The notes beneath the pieces were generated by a model. It saw nothing but the letters and a program-made list of their open reading frames with translations, did no database searches and had not been told where the DNA came from. A program made the translations under genes and the position numbers. From Mucilaginibacter phenanthrenivorans (GTDB lineage: Bacteria; Bacteroidota; Bacteroidia; Sphingobacteriales; Sphingobacteriaceae), in NCBI RefSeq assembly GCF_024721155.1, contig NZ_JAHVAP010000006.1, forward strand, positions 310,001-374,000: a DNA stretch of 64,000 bases, read 5' to 3'. Below, piece by piece: positions 1 through 8,400 of this stretch (its first letter is position 1; each line of letters opens with the position of its first letter).

Positions 1-2
1 TA

Positions 3-2276
3 GACCCGGCCAATAAAGTAATTGACTCAGAAAAACTACAGGTTACCGACGGGGTAGGTTGGGGCGATTTTGCACTTGACCCGGCGCTGTTAAAAGGCGA
101 TTATAGGGTTAGGGCCTATACCCAATTGATGAGAAACGAAGGCGATGAGGCTTTTTTTGACAAAACCATACAAATAGGCTCCACTGCTGCTATCCGCGTT
201 CCGGAAAGCGGTATTCCGGCAAGTAAGCAACCTGGCTTAAAACCCGATCTTAAATTCTTCCCCGAAAGCGGAAATCTCGTTGCAGGGATCAAAAGCAAGA
301 TAGCTTTTAAGGCTATCGCAGCAAACGGACTTGGAGTAGCTGTTAAGGGCGTAGTGACAGACAATGAAAACAACCAAATTGCCACCTTTACATCAACACA
401 TCTGGGGATGGGGTATTTTACTATTACACCGTCTGAAACAAAAACTTATACTGCTAAAGTAAGCTATCCCGACGGAACAAGCAGTGCTATTGAGATGCCA
501 AAAGGAATCGCAGACGGGATTACTGCAAGCTTTACGGACGCCGGCAGGGTTTATAGTGTAAAAATAAGTGCAGGTAAACAGACATATCAGCAATACAGGA
601 ACAAACTCTATACGCTGGTGATCTATTCGGGCGGCGTGCCAAGTAGTTACACAGTAAAACTTGAAAACCAGGAAGTAACCATTGAGATCCCTAAAAAAGA
701 CTTGCATTCGGGTATTACAACAGCTACCCTATTTTCTGCTGCAGGCGAACCGCTATGTGAGCGCTTACTGTTCGTTCAAAATAATGATCAGCTTAAATTA
801 GACATCAACACCGATAAAAACAGCTACGCTGCCCGATCAAACACAAGCATTAAACTAAATGTAAGCAAGGCAACTGGCCAACCTGTGCCCGGCCATTTTT
901 CTGTAGCGGTTATTAACGAGAGCAAGGTGCCTGTTGATGAAAATACCGAATCAACCATCATCAATAACCTGCTGCTAACTTCCGATTTGAAGGGTTATAT
1001 TGAACAGCCCAACTATTATTTCACAAATAGCAATGAGAAAACTGCTGCCGATCTTGACCTGGTAATGCTTACTCATGGTTACAGGAAATATGAATGGAAA
1101 CAAATACTAGACAACAATGGTCCTTCTAAAATAACCTACCAACCTGAGAAGGATTTTACTATTAGTGGTACCGTTAAGTTTAATAGAAAGCCTGTTGAAA
1201 AGGGCAAAATAAAGTTATTTAGCAAAGGGGTAAATGGGATAATGCTGGACACACTCACCGATAAAAATGGCAAGTTCATTTTTGACAGGCTCATTTATGA
1301 TGATACCACAAAATTTGTAATACAGGCGCGAACCGCAAAAGGGGAAAAAGACGTAGATGTGTTGTTGGATTCAATGGGCCCGGGGCCGGCAGTAAATGCT
1401 AAAATGGCATACTATGCACTTCAAAACGAAAATGTGAACGTATATACCCTGCGCAGTAAAGAGTTTTTTAACGAGCAGGCAAAATATGGAATAAATAAGC
1501 ATGCGCTTATGCTCAAGGAGGTGGTGATAAAGGACAAAAAAAAGAATAATGACCCAATACAGGAATCTGAAAACCTGAATGGCGCAGGCCACGCTGACCA
1601 GGTAATAACCTCGGATTGGTTCGAAAATTCGGGTTTTTCGAGTTTGTGGGATGCGTTAAAGGCTAAGCTTACCGGTGTAGAATTTAATTTTAAACACCAG
1701 ATAGTTTCGCGGCGATCAGTCCCCCATCTGCAAGCTATGCAATTAAAACCGTGGGATACGGAAGAACCTAATGACGGTAAGGCCCCAATGCAGGACCTTG
1801 TGGAAATAATAGTTGACGGCGTGCCTATTGGGCAACCATATAAAGAAGGTTTTCCCAATTTTATAGAGGGAATTGATGTAAACAATGTAGCGAGCGTAGA
1901 ATTTGGGAACTTACACTATGCAGCAATATATGGCAGCAGGGCTGCCGGTGGCGTACTGATCATCACCATGAAGAAAAAGGCAAGGATGGTGAACAATTAT
2001 TACCGTGATGCGCCAGGAGTAATTATTTATAAGACCAACGGTTTTTATAAGGCCCGTGAGTTTTACAAACCGCAATACGACCATCCAACGAACAATAGTA
2101 TGCAGGATTTAAGAACTACCATTTACTGGAATCCTGAATTGATGACTGACAGCAATGGAAATGCTTCATTCAACTACTACAACGCCGATGGAACAGGCAA
2201 CTATCGCGTGGTTGTTGAAGGGATAGATGCTGAAGGTAATTTGGGCAGGCAGGTTTATCATTATAAAGTTGAATGA
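3..2276 (+). CDS. Macroglobulin-like / TonB-plug outer-membrane-associated protein, 5' truncated
   Basis: The reading frame is open from the first bases of the window, so the start lies upstream; the first in-window ATG at 126 is internal. The visible part begins inside an MG2-like (alpha-2-macroglobulin type) beta-sandwich (LLKGDYRVRAYTQ), followed by further sandwich domains. LMLTHGYRKYEW, typical of this Bacteroidota family, is encoded near 1066-1101. Then come a carboxypeptidase-regulatory-like repeat (about 1150-1350) and a TonB-receptor plug-like segment (IIVDGVPIGQ and GSRAAGGVLIITMKK, about 1805-1980). It ends in a macroglobulin-like sandwich (MTDSNGNASFNYYNADGTG). No beta-barrel follows, so it is not a TonB transporter itself. 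Its 3' end is 2 bases from convergent lpxH. The family is secreted or surface-exposed; its substrate is unknown. Confidence 0.8.
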   Translation, partial: DPANKVIDSEKLQVTDGVGWGDFALDPALLKGDYRVRAYTQLMRNEGDEAFFDKTIQIGSTAAIRVPESGIPASKQPGLKPDLKFFPESGNLVAGIKSKIAFKAIAANGLGVAVKGVVTDNENNQIATFTSTHLGMGYFTITPSETKTYTAKVSYPDGTSSAIEMPKGIADGITASFTDAGRVYSVKISAGKQTYQQYRNKLYTLVIYSGGVPSSYTVKLENQEVTIEIPKKDLHSGITTATLFSAAGEPLCERLLFVQNNDQLKLDINTDKNSYAARSNTSIKLNVSKATGQPVPGHFSVAVINESKVPVDENTESTIINNLLLTSDLKGYIEQPNYYFTNSNEKTAADLDLVMLTHGYRKYEWKQILDNNGPSKITYQPEKDFTISGTVKFNRKPVEKGKIKLFSKGVNGIMLDTLTDKNGKFIFDRLIYDDTTKFVIQARTAKGEKDVDVLLDSMGPGPAVNAKMAYYALQNENVNVYTLRSKEFFNEQAKYGINKHALMLKEVVIKDKKKNNDPIQESENLNGAGHADQVITSDWFENSGFSSLWDALKAKLTGVEFNFKHQIVSRRSVPHLQAMQLKPWDTEEPNDGKAPMQDLVEIIVDGVPIGQPYKEGFPNFIEGIDVNNVASVEFGNLHYAAIYGSRAAGGVLIITMKKKARMVNNYYRDAPGVIIYKTNGFYKAREFYKPQYDHPTNNSMQDLRTTIYWNPELMTDSNGNASFNYYNADGTGNYRVVVEGIDAEGNLGRQVYHYKVE

Positions 2277-2278
2277 CG

Positions 2279-3031
2279 CTATCCCTTTTCAAAAAACTTA
2301 AGGCTAACCCTTTCGCCGTCAAACACAGCGTAGCTATAAGCATTTACCCACTCGCCTAAATTAATATAGTGGCTTCTGTCCGACAGCTTAATGTCAAGAG
2401 GCAAGTGGCGATGCCCAAATATCAGGTAATCATAAAATTGGGTTTTCAATACATCTTTACAATAGGTTACCAGCCACTCCTGCTCCCCGGGTTTATGATC
2501 TTCCTTTTTATCGTTGGCTATCCTGCTGTGTGTTGACCAATAGTTGGCTATGCCTACACCGAAATTAGGATGAATGCGGGCAAACAGCCATTGGCAAAGG
2601 CGGCTTCTGAAAAATCCTTTTAACATTTTGTAGAACGTATCGCCCGGCCCTAACCCATCGCCATGATGCAAGTAGAATTTTTTACCGCTTCGCTCAATTT
2701 CGAGTTCGTCGCTGATGATGGTTGCGCCCAACTCGCGTTCAAAGTAATCAAACATCCACATATCATGGTTCCCTTTAAAAAACCAAAGCTTTATACCTGC
2801 GTCAGATAATTCGGCAAGCTTGCCTAAAAAGCGAATGTATCCCTTCGGAACAACGGTTTTATACTCAAACCAAAAATCAAATACATCGCCCATTAAAAAA
2901 ACCTCGGTGGCATCCGCCTTGATAGAGTCGAGCCAGCGTACCAACCGGTCCTCACGTTCCCTGCTGCGTGCGTAAGTACCTGTACCCAAATGAAAATCGG
3001 AAGCGAAGTATAATTTATTGCGGATTGCCAT
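2279..3031 (-). CDS. lpxH: UDP-2,3-diacylglucosamine diphosphatase (LpxH-type metallophosphoesterase)
   Basis: A 250-residue calcineurin-like phosphoesterase. Metal-ligand motifs are in order: SDFHLG (D12, H14), GDVFDFW (D49), GNHD (N88, H89), HHGDG (122-126) and FGHRHLP (H207, H209). GDVFDFWFEYK is characteristic of LpxH/LpxH2, which removes UMP from UDP-2,3-diacylglucosamine to give lipid X in lipid A synthesis at the inner membrane. Length and motif spacing fit the family. The ATG at 3031 lies 8 bases after a good promoter -7 box, giving a very short leader. It converges on the truncated gene at the window start. lpxB, which uses lipid X, is at 61.0 kb. A less specific metallophosphatase role is possible but less likely. 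Confidence 0.88.
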   Translation of the reverse strand: MAIRNKLYFASDFHLGTGTYARSREREDRLVRWLDSIKADATEVFLMGDVFDFWFEYKTVVPKGYIRFLGKLAELSDAGIKLWFFKGNHDMWMFDYFERELGATIISDELEIERSGKKFYLHHGDGLGPGDTFYKMLKGFFRSRLCQWLFARIHPNFGVGIANYWSTHSRIANDKKEDHKPGEQEWLVTYCKDVLKTQFYDYLIFGHRHLPLDIKLSDRSHYINLGEWVNAYSYAVFDGERVSLKFFEKG

Positions 3032-3039
3032 TATTGCCG

Positions 3040-3072
3040 TAAAAATAAGCTAATAATGTGCAGATGTGCAAA
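3040..3072 (-). promoter_or_regulatory. Predicted lpxH promoter
   Basis: Minus strand: TTTG (3072-3069), 21 bases, then TATTTTTA (3047-3040), matching the Bacteroidota -33 TTTG / -7 TAnnTTTG consensus with one mismatch. The lpxH ATG is only 8 bases beyond the box. The -33 element lies inside a short-period GTGCAnATGTGCA spacer repeat. Confidence 0.55.
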
Positions 3073-3095
3073 TCGGAAAACTGTAGCGAGTTTTG

Positions 3096-3518
3096 TTACG
3101 ATGCTGTATTTAATTGCTGGTTATTAAACGGATTGGCCTGCTCACATACCTGGTTCACCAAATCGCGGGACAGGGGCTTGGTCATAAATGAATTAACGCA
3201 GGCATATTTTTTCGACTGAAAAACATCCGCTGTACGAATAGATGAACTCATGATATGTACCCTTACATTCTTTTTTGTATCGGCATTAAACACCTCAAGC
3301 TTATCAAGAAATTCCCAGCCGGTAAGCTGTGGCATGTCAAGGTCCAGCAAAATAACGTCGGGCATCGTGCCGCCGTCCTTATTTTCCTCCAGGTAATCTA
3401 ATACCAACCTGCCGTCGAACGTATAGGTTGCCTGCTGGCAGTTGTAATTATTATGCAATAAGCGTTGCATAATATAGTGATCCGTTGGGTTATCATCAAT
3501 TACTACAAGTTTGCACAT
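3096..3518 (-). CDS. Stand-alone response-regulator receiver protein (CheY-like)
   Basis: A 140-residue single receiver domain. The acidic pocket is VIDDN (D8, D9), the phosphoacceptor is D59 in ILLDLDMP, the switch Ser is in HIMSSS (about 91-93), and the conserved Lys is K114 in FMTKPLS. There is no output domain, so it probably works by protein contact or in a phosphorelay. It shares with the receiver at 28130 the pattern of two Asp, a long acceptor helix and LLDLxMP. No kinase gene is adjacent; the nearest on the same strand is at 8.4-9.5 kb. It is read from its own promoter region in the 463-base gap upstream. The family call is firm; the partner is unknown. Confidence 0.9.
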   Translation of the reverse strand: MCKLVVIDDNPTDHYIMQRLLHNNYNCQQATYTFDGRLVLDYLEENKDGGTMPDVILLDLDMPQLTGWEFLDKLEVFNADTKKNVRVHIMSSSIRTADVFQSKKYACVNSFMTKPLSRDLVNQVCEQANPFNNQQLNTAS

Positions 3519-3982
3519 AAACAGATGGGTTAAAATAATGGCTAATATAAGTATTTTAAAACTAACGTGTTACCAATAATTTTTTTGTAAAAAAAGCATT
3601 ACAAAACGATAATGAAATAATGCCGGATAATAAAGTTCAATAGGTGTGCCACATACATTTTGGGGTGAATGTGTGCACTTATTATTGTTGTAGAACAATA
3701 TTTTTACCCGCGATTAATAAATACAAACATGAGGGGAAATCGACTTTATAAAACTGTGGAAAAATTGGCGCATGATGTGGCGCGGTTAGTCCCAATAGGC
3801 ATCTTAAAGTTGTGCCAAACTCACCAGCGTATAGTTTTTCCGGCATAAGGTAAAGTGCTAAAAGGTGCATAAGGCCTTGCAAACAGCCGGTCAGAAAAAT
3901 ACCCGGACCGGATTTTAATCCCAGCCCGCCGGCAGTATGCATTTCCATAACCCACTAAAAACATTTATTTTAGTCGCCCCGA
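3519..3982. other. 464-base spacer with no supported gene
   Basis: The spacer lies between divergently read receiver and sigma-factor genes. A weak 39-codon ORF runs on the plus strand (3729-3848, MRGNRLYKTVEKLAHDVARL...), preceded by a TATTTTTA box at 3699-3706. An 88-codon minus-strand ORF (3682-3948) overlaps it. Neither has recognisable similarity or other support. An imperfect ACATACATT/AATGTGTG dyad lies near 3650-3676. TATTTTAG at 3966-3973, 9 bases before the sigma-factor ATG, is a plausible weak -7 box. Confidence 0.3.
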
Positions 3983-4552
3983 ATGAATTTTTTTAATAAA
4001 CCAGTTAAACAAACCGATGCAGACGACAGTAAACTGCTAAACAATTACCGCCAAAGCGGTGATCTGCTGGTTTTAGGAAAGCTTTTTGAAAAGCAAATGC
4101 CATTGGTTTATGGAGTTTGTTTGAAATACCTGAAGGATGAGGACCAGGCCAAAGATGCCGTGATGAGCATATTTGAAGAATTGGTTGTTAAGGCTAAGCA
4201 GCACGATATTAAACAGTTCAGGAGTTGGCTGTATGTATTAAGCCGCAATTATTGCTTGATGCAGCTGCGGTCGGGGAAAAAGACGGAAACAGTTAATTTG
4301 GATGATTTTATGGAATTTACACCAATTCTGCATCCTGATGATAACAACCGGGAAGCCGCAATGCAGGCGTTGGAAAGATGTATGGATAAATTGCCGGCAA
4401 ATCAAAAACAAAGCATAAGCTTGTTTTATTTAAATGAAAAGTGTTATAAAGAGATCAACGAACTTACCGGCTTTAGCCTTAACGAGGTTAAAAGCTATAT
4501 ACAGAATGGTAAAAGAAATTTAAGGATCTGTTTGGAAAAAGATAGTGAGTAA
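3983..4552 (+). CDS. ECF-type RNA polymerase sigma-70 family factor
   Basis: A 189-residue extracytoplasmic-function sigma factor. Region 2 covers about residues 25-90 (LFEKQMPLVYGVCLKYL, FRSWLYVLSRNYCLMQLR) and region 4 about 120-180 (LPANQKQSISLFYLNEKCYKEINELTGFSLNEVKSYIQ), ending in a helix-turn-helix. The C-terminal NGKRNLRICLE resembles the family-typical RAR/GKRNL signature. Its stop codon overlaps the GTG start of the next gene by 8 bases, so the pair is translationally coupled. That downstream membrane protein with a cytosolic N-terminus is the likely anti-sigma partner. The regulon cannot be read from the sequence. Confidence 0.9.
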   Translation: MNFFNKPVKQTDADDSKLLNNYRQSGDLLVLGKLFEKQMPLVYGVCLKYLKDEDQAKDAVMSIFEELVVKAKQHDIKQFRSWLYVLSRNYCLMQLRSGKKTETVNLDDFMEFTPILHPDDNNREAAMQALERCMDKLPANQKQSISLFYLNEKCYKEINELTGFSLNEVKSYIQNGKRNLRICLEKDSE

Positions 4553-5870
4553 ACAAGAGGCCGACATATTGCTGATAAGGAAGTACCTGAACGGGGAACT
4601 TGACGGCCCTGCTATGCACCGGCTTGAGCGGCGCGCCCAGGATGATCCTTTTTTAATGGATGCCATCGAGGGATATGAAAAGGCGAAAAATGATCAGCGC
4701 GTAAATTTGGATAGCCTGACGAAAGATTTACAACAACGAATCACTAAAAGGGAAACGCGGGTAATTCCGTGGAGGATATTAGGCATAGCGGCATCAATAT
4801 TGGTGTTTTTTACAATAGGCGGGTTATGGCTTTACAGGGACAGGGAACCCGTTGCTTTGAAAATGGCCCAATTGTATAAACAAAAACCAAAGCCTGCAAC
4901 AGTTACAGCCTCCCGTGATTCTGTTGTACAGGACAACGTTATTGCCTCCTTACCCCCGCCCTCTCATAAGCAAGCCTTAGAGCCCCCCCGCCCGGTCATT
5001 AAAGCCTACAAGAGTGTAGCAGACGAGCGCCCCCATGCCAATCCTTTAACCAGTGCGGATGTAAGCGCAGAAGAACCTGCCAGCGCCGATACTGATAACA
5101 CTTCATTAGCCGAAATGGTGGTGGTGGATATGACGAAAAAAAACAAGGACGCTGCGCAAAGCAAACTGATGGATACAGTAAATAAAAACCACACCTTTCA
5201 TCAGCCCAATATAAATACCGCCCTGGCCGGAAGAGTGGCGGGTGTACAGGTAAAGCCTGCTGAAGGTAAGCCGCTTACCGGCTTTTTTGATTCATCGTTA
5301 AGAAGAAGAATAGAGGGTCGGGTGGTTGATAAAACAGATGGCTTGCCTTTGCCTGGTGTATCGGTAAGGATTGCGGGCTCAAATACAGGAACCCTGACAG
5401 ATGCTGAAGGCCATTTCAAACTCCCGGTCGACAGTAATAAAACCAGGCTAAATATTGGCTTTATTGGCTATGAGTCGCAAAATGTAAACATAACCAAACG
5501 CGATTCGCTTAAAACTATAGCGATGGTACCGAGCAACAAATCGTTGAACGAAGTTGTGGTTGTAGGATACGGCACTAAAAAAACGGATGATGAAGTGGCA
5601 ATCATTGCTGCACGCCCTAAGGATGGCTGGGGAAGTTTAAGAAAATACCTAAAAGAAAATGCCAAATCGCCCGATGGCAAAACCGGTACTTTAAAACTCT
5701 CGTTTACTGTTGACCGCTATGGTGAGGTCAGCGATATAGCTGTTGCAAAAAGTCTCAGCCCCGCTACAGATAAAAAGGCCATCGACTTGATAAGTGATGG
5801 CCCTGAATGGCTTGGCAATTCAAACAGACAACCCGAAAAGGTAACTATCCGAATTAAATTCACTAAATAA
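4545..5870 (+). CDS. Membrane protein: anti-sigma-like N-terminus, carboxypeptidase-regulatory domain and TonB C-terminal domain
   Basis: A 441-residue protein starting at GTG 4545, inside the end of the sigma-factor gene. Residues 1-72 are cytosolic and resemble short anti-sigma domains (RKYLNGELDGPAMHRLERR, DPFLMDAIEGY). A single membrane helix spans about 77-97. A Pro/Ala/Ser-rich periplasmic linker follows, containing LAGRVAGVQV (228-237), a motif usual in SusC-type plugs. Residues 256-335 form a carboxypeptidase-regulatory beta-sandwich ending in SLNEVVVVGYGTKK, as in SusC N-termini. Residues 362-440 resemble the TonB C-terminal domain (GTLKLSFTVDRYGEVSDI). It is probably the anti-sigma partner of the upstream factor and may contact TonB-system components. 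The fusion is unusual. Its stop abuts that of the convergent DUF4197 gene. Confidence 0.75.
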   Translation: MSKQEADILLIRKYLNGELDGPAMHRLERRAQDDPFLMDAIEGYEKAKNDQRVNLDSLTKDLQQRITKRETRVIPWRILGIAASILVFFTIGGLWLYRDREPVALKMAQLYKQKPKPATVTASRDSVVQDNVIASLPPPSHKQALEPPRPVIKAYKSVADERPHANPLTSADVSAEEPASADTDNTSLAEMVVVDMTKKNKDAAQSKLMDTVNKNHTFHQPNINTALAGRVAGVQVKPAEGKPLTGFFDSSLRRRIEGRVVDKTDGLPLPGVSVRIAGSNTGTLTDAEGHFKLPVDSNKTRLNIGFIGYESQNVNITKRDSLKTIAMVPSNKSLNEVVVVGYGTKKTDDEVAIIAARPKDGWGSLRKYLKENAKSPDGKTGTLKLSFTVDRYGEVSDIAVAKSLSPATDKKAIDLISDGPEWLGNSNRQPEKVTIRIKFTK

Positions 5871-6599
5871 TTAGTGCTTTACATTTTTCTCGGCAAAAGC
5901 AAATACCTTTTGCATTACAGGTGTAGTGCGCGCACCTAAATTTTTACGGATATTCAATTCCTCCTGCGCAATTTCTAAAAACAACCCGTCAATAGCTTTC
6001 TGAGTTACATACGCGCTGATATCGGGGTTCATGTGGCTTACAAACGGAATTTTATTGTACTCGCCCGCAGCCTGGCCATAGTACTTTGTTGCGCCTACCT
6101 TATCCAGGCTCCCCTGTACAACAGGCTTAAATGAGGCTGTTAAATCAACAGTAGTGGTCCTTTTAAAATACTGTGTGGCAGAATCCTGGCCGCCCAACAG
6201 TATGCTTTCAACATCCTGCAAAGTCATATGGGTAATTGCTTTAATAAATATGGGCTTTGCCTGCTTTGCAGCATCTTCGGCAGCACGGTTTAATGAAAGT
6301 ATTACGTTATCGCACAACTTACCTAAACCAATACTACGTAATGTTTTTTCAGCTTTTTGAGCCTGTGGAGGGAAAAGTATTTTTACCATTGGGTTTCCAA
6401 AATAACCGTTTACAGCTGAAAGCTGGTCGGAACTTTTAGAAGTACCCTTTTGCAGCGCTTGTTTTAACGCAGTGCCCATATCCAAACTAGAGGGAATGCT
6501 TATTTGAATGGTACCTGCGGCAACCAGACGGGCCGGGGCAAAACTTGATAATGTAACGAATATAACAAGGACCGGGATTAATAATAATGTTTTTTTCAT
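5871..6599 (-). CDS. DUF4197 family exported protein
   Basis: A 242-residue protein with an N-terminal signal peptide (MKKTLLLIPVLVIFVTLSS, cleavage near FAPA). The body matches the DUF4197 pattern in order: GTALKQALQKGTSKSSDQL, GYFGNPMVKILFPPQ, LNRAAEDAAKQAKPIF, ILLGGQDSATQYFKRTT and ALIDGLF-like QKAIDGLFLEIAQEE. Members are periplasmic or lipoprotein-like and their function is unknown. No lipobox Cys is seen here. It stands alone, convergent with the preceding gene; the two stop codons lie within a short CACTAA-ATAA-TTAGTG dyad that could form a bidirectional hairpin. Confidence 0.85.
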   Translation of the reverse strand: MKKTLLLIPVLVIFVTLSSFAPARLVAAGTIQISIPSSLDMGTALKQALQKGTSKSSDQLSAVNGYFGNPMVKILFPPQAQKAEKTLRSIGLGKLCDNVILSLNRAAEDAAKQAKPIFIKAITHMTLQDVESILLGGQDSATQYFKRTTTVDLTASFKPVVQGSLDKVGATKYYGQAAGEYNKIPFVSHMNPDISAYVTQKAIDGLFLEIAQEELNIRKNLGARTTPVMQKVFAFAEKNVKH

Positions 6600-6676
6600 A
6601 ACGCTTAGCTTTAAATAGAGTAGTTTGAGCGATTAATTTATCGCCACCAAAATAAACAAAATTTCCAGCAGAAAAA

Positions 6677-7690
6677 TTATTTAACTAAAACTCTTAATAA
6701 GGCAAACATGCCCGCAGCTATAACAGCAGAGATAGGAATAGTAATTATCCAGGCCCAGATAATATTGATGGTTAGGCCCCATCTAACAGCCGATAAACGC
6801 TTGGTTAGGCCAACACCTATAATTGACCCGGTAATAGTGTGCGTTGTTGAAACCGGTATACCAAATTGCTGGGTGAAGAACAAGGTTAGCGCACCGGCTG
6901 TTTCAGCGCTTACACCTTCAAGCGGCGTTATTTTGGTAATTTTGGACCCCATAGTTTTTACAATTCTCCATCCGCCCGACATGGTGCCTAACGCAATGGC
7001 CGAATAACATGCCAGCGGGATCCATTCAGGCATTGGGTCGCCCGGTTTTATAATGTGCGACGTAAACACCGCTACATATAAAATTCCCATTACTTTTTGT
7101 GCATCGTTGCCGCCATGTGCAAAACTCAATGCCGCTGATGAAACAAGTTGCAAGCGTTTAAACCACCGTTCAGCTACCGCAGGGCGGGCGTTTTTGCAGA
7201 TGTGTAATATCACCACCGTAACTATATAAGCCACAACCAGGCCTATCACAGGTGCGAGCACTATATAAGCCAAAATTGTAAATATATAGGTGCTGTTTAT
7301 AGCGCTCATGGGGCTGGCTCCCATATAAATAGCATTGGTAATACCGGCCCCCGCAAATCCGCCGATAAGCGTATGTGATGAACTGGACGGAATACCAAAC
7401 CACCAGGTTATGAGATTCCAGGTTATGGCTGCAATTAAGCCGGCCAGTATCACATGCATGGTGATAAAGTTTTCCTGAACAATTTTTGAAACGGTATTGG
7501 CAACTTTATGCTCCTTTATAAAAAAGAAAACCAGGAAGTTAAAAAAAGCCGCCCATAAAACAGCCTGGAACGGCGTTAATACCTTGGTTGAAACAATAGT
7601 AGCGATGGAGTTTGCTGCATCATGAAACCCGTTGGTATAATCAAATATCAACGCCAAACAAACTACAACAATAAGTATAGGTGTAACCAT
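6677..7690 (-). CDS. pit: Inorganic phosphate transporter, PiT family
   Basis: A 337-residue polytopic membrane protein with the two PiT/PHO-4 signature repeats: FDYTNGFHDAANSIATIVST near residue 16 and GIPVSTTHTITGSIIGVG near residue 285. An internal GIPSSSSHTLIGGFAGAG copy is near 99. The family is a low-affinity phosphate (or metal-phosphate) symporter in the inner membrane. It follows the DUF47 gene by 6 bases on the same strand; DUF47-pit is a widespread pair in which the PhoU-like protein modulates the transporter. It is probably co-transcribed from the promoter before DUF47, which carries a TTAACA direct repeat. Length is normal for the short bacterial form. Confidence 0.93.
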   Translation of the reverse strand: MVTPILIVVVCLALIFDYTNGFHDAANSIATIVSTKVLTPFQAVLWAAFFNFLVFFFIKEHKVANTVSKIVQENFITMHVILAGLIAAITWNLITWWFGIPSSSSHTLIGGFAGAGITNAIYMGASPMSAINSTYIFTILAYIVLAPVIGLVVAYIVTVVILHICKNARPAVAERWFKRLQLVSSAALSFAHGGNDAQKVMGILYVAVFTSHIIKPGDPMPEWIPLACYSAIALGTMSGGWRIVKTMGSKITKITPLEGVSAETAGALTLFFTQQFGIPVSTTHTITGSIIGVGLTKRLSAVRWGLTINIIWAWIITIPISAVIAAGMFALLRVLVK

Positions 7691-7696
7691 AGGAGC

Positions 7697-8347
7697 TTAT
7701 GCGTTTTTAACCAGAATTGATTCCATAACATCAGCTGCGTCCTCACACATATCAGTTGCCGTTTCAAGTGCAGAGAGGATCTCCTTATACTTAATAAGAC
7801 GGATCGCGTCTTTTTCATATAGGAAAAGATCAGCGACCGCACGATCAAAAACATAATCGGCCTGGTTTTCAACACTGTTTATCCTGATGCAGGAATCAGC
7901 AATATTACGCACATTTTTCAAATCCTTCAATTCGCGCACTGCTTTTTCAAGATCGATGCTGGCCTGCAGGGTAAGTTCAGAAAGCTTGCGGATGTGTTCG
8001 TTATAATCATCAATACGGTAAAGGCTCATGCGGTTTGCCGCACCCTGGATATAATCGGCTACGTCATCAATCGCTGATGATAACGCGTGGATATCCTCAC
8101 GGTCAAACGGGGTAATAAAGTTTTTACCGAGCTCCAAATGTACCTGGTGGGTAATTTCGTCGCCCTTGTTCTCCAATTTATCAATTTGTTTAAACAACTC
8201 TTCGCGGGTGTCCGGAATATTTGAATTTACGGCCTCGACCAGTATAGTTGCCATGGCTACAACGTTGGCTGCAGCCTGTTCAAATAGCGGGAAAAATACC
8301 TTCTTATCCTTCGGAACAAAATATTGAAAGATGCTGTTTAGTGACAT
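7697..8347 (-). CDS. DUF47 / PhoU-like accessory protein of the Pit transporter
   Basis: A 216-residue, entirely helical soluble protein with DUF47 signatures: FFPLFEQAAANVVAMATIL, IDKLENKGDEITHQVHLELGKNFITPFDREDIHALSSAIDD (split here only in description, residues about 54-92) and NRMSLYRI. Acidic motifs such as ENKGDE resemble the metal-binding motifs of PhoU. In other bacteria it regulates the neighbouring Pit transporter. It is first in the transporter operon, 6 bases upstream of pit. Its promoter (TACCTTTG at 8374-8367) lies in the 49-base gap after the histidine-kinase gene, with two TTAACA repeats overlapping the -33 region. Confidence 0.92.
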   Translation of the reverse strand: MSLNSIFQYFVPKDKKVFFPLFEQAAANVVAMATILVEAVNSNIPDTREELFKQIDKLENKGDEITHQVHLELGKNFITPFDREDIHALSSAIDDVADYIQGAANRMSLYRIDDYNEHIRKLSELTLQASIDLEKAVRELKDLKNVRNIADSCIRINSVENQADYVFDRAVADLFLYEKDAIRLIKYKEILSALETATDMCEDAADVMESILVKNA

Positions 8348-8366
8348 AATTTATTATGAATTTGGG

Positions 8367-8400
8367 CAAAGGTAACTTTGCAATGTTAAGTTAATGTTAA
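8367..8400 (-). promoter_or_regulatory. DUF47-pit promoter with TTAACA-N5-TTAACA direct repeat
   Basis: On the minus strand TTAACA (8400-8395), five bases, TTAACA (8389-8384), then a perfect -7 box TACCTTTG (8374-8367). The repeats occupy the -33 region, where a response regulator of PhoB/PhoP type would sit. The 11-base period and TTAACA word equal the PhoP box known from Bacillus; use of such a box in Bacteroidota is inferred here. Confidence 0.5.

Noticed and set aside
3682..3948. 88-codon minus-strand ORF in the 3.5-4.0 kb spacer
   Set aside because: Unusual composition, no recognisable motif, and no promoter box; overlapped by an equally plausible short plus-strand ORF. Mentioned in the spacer entry only.
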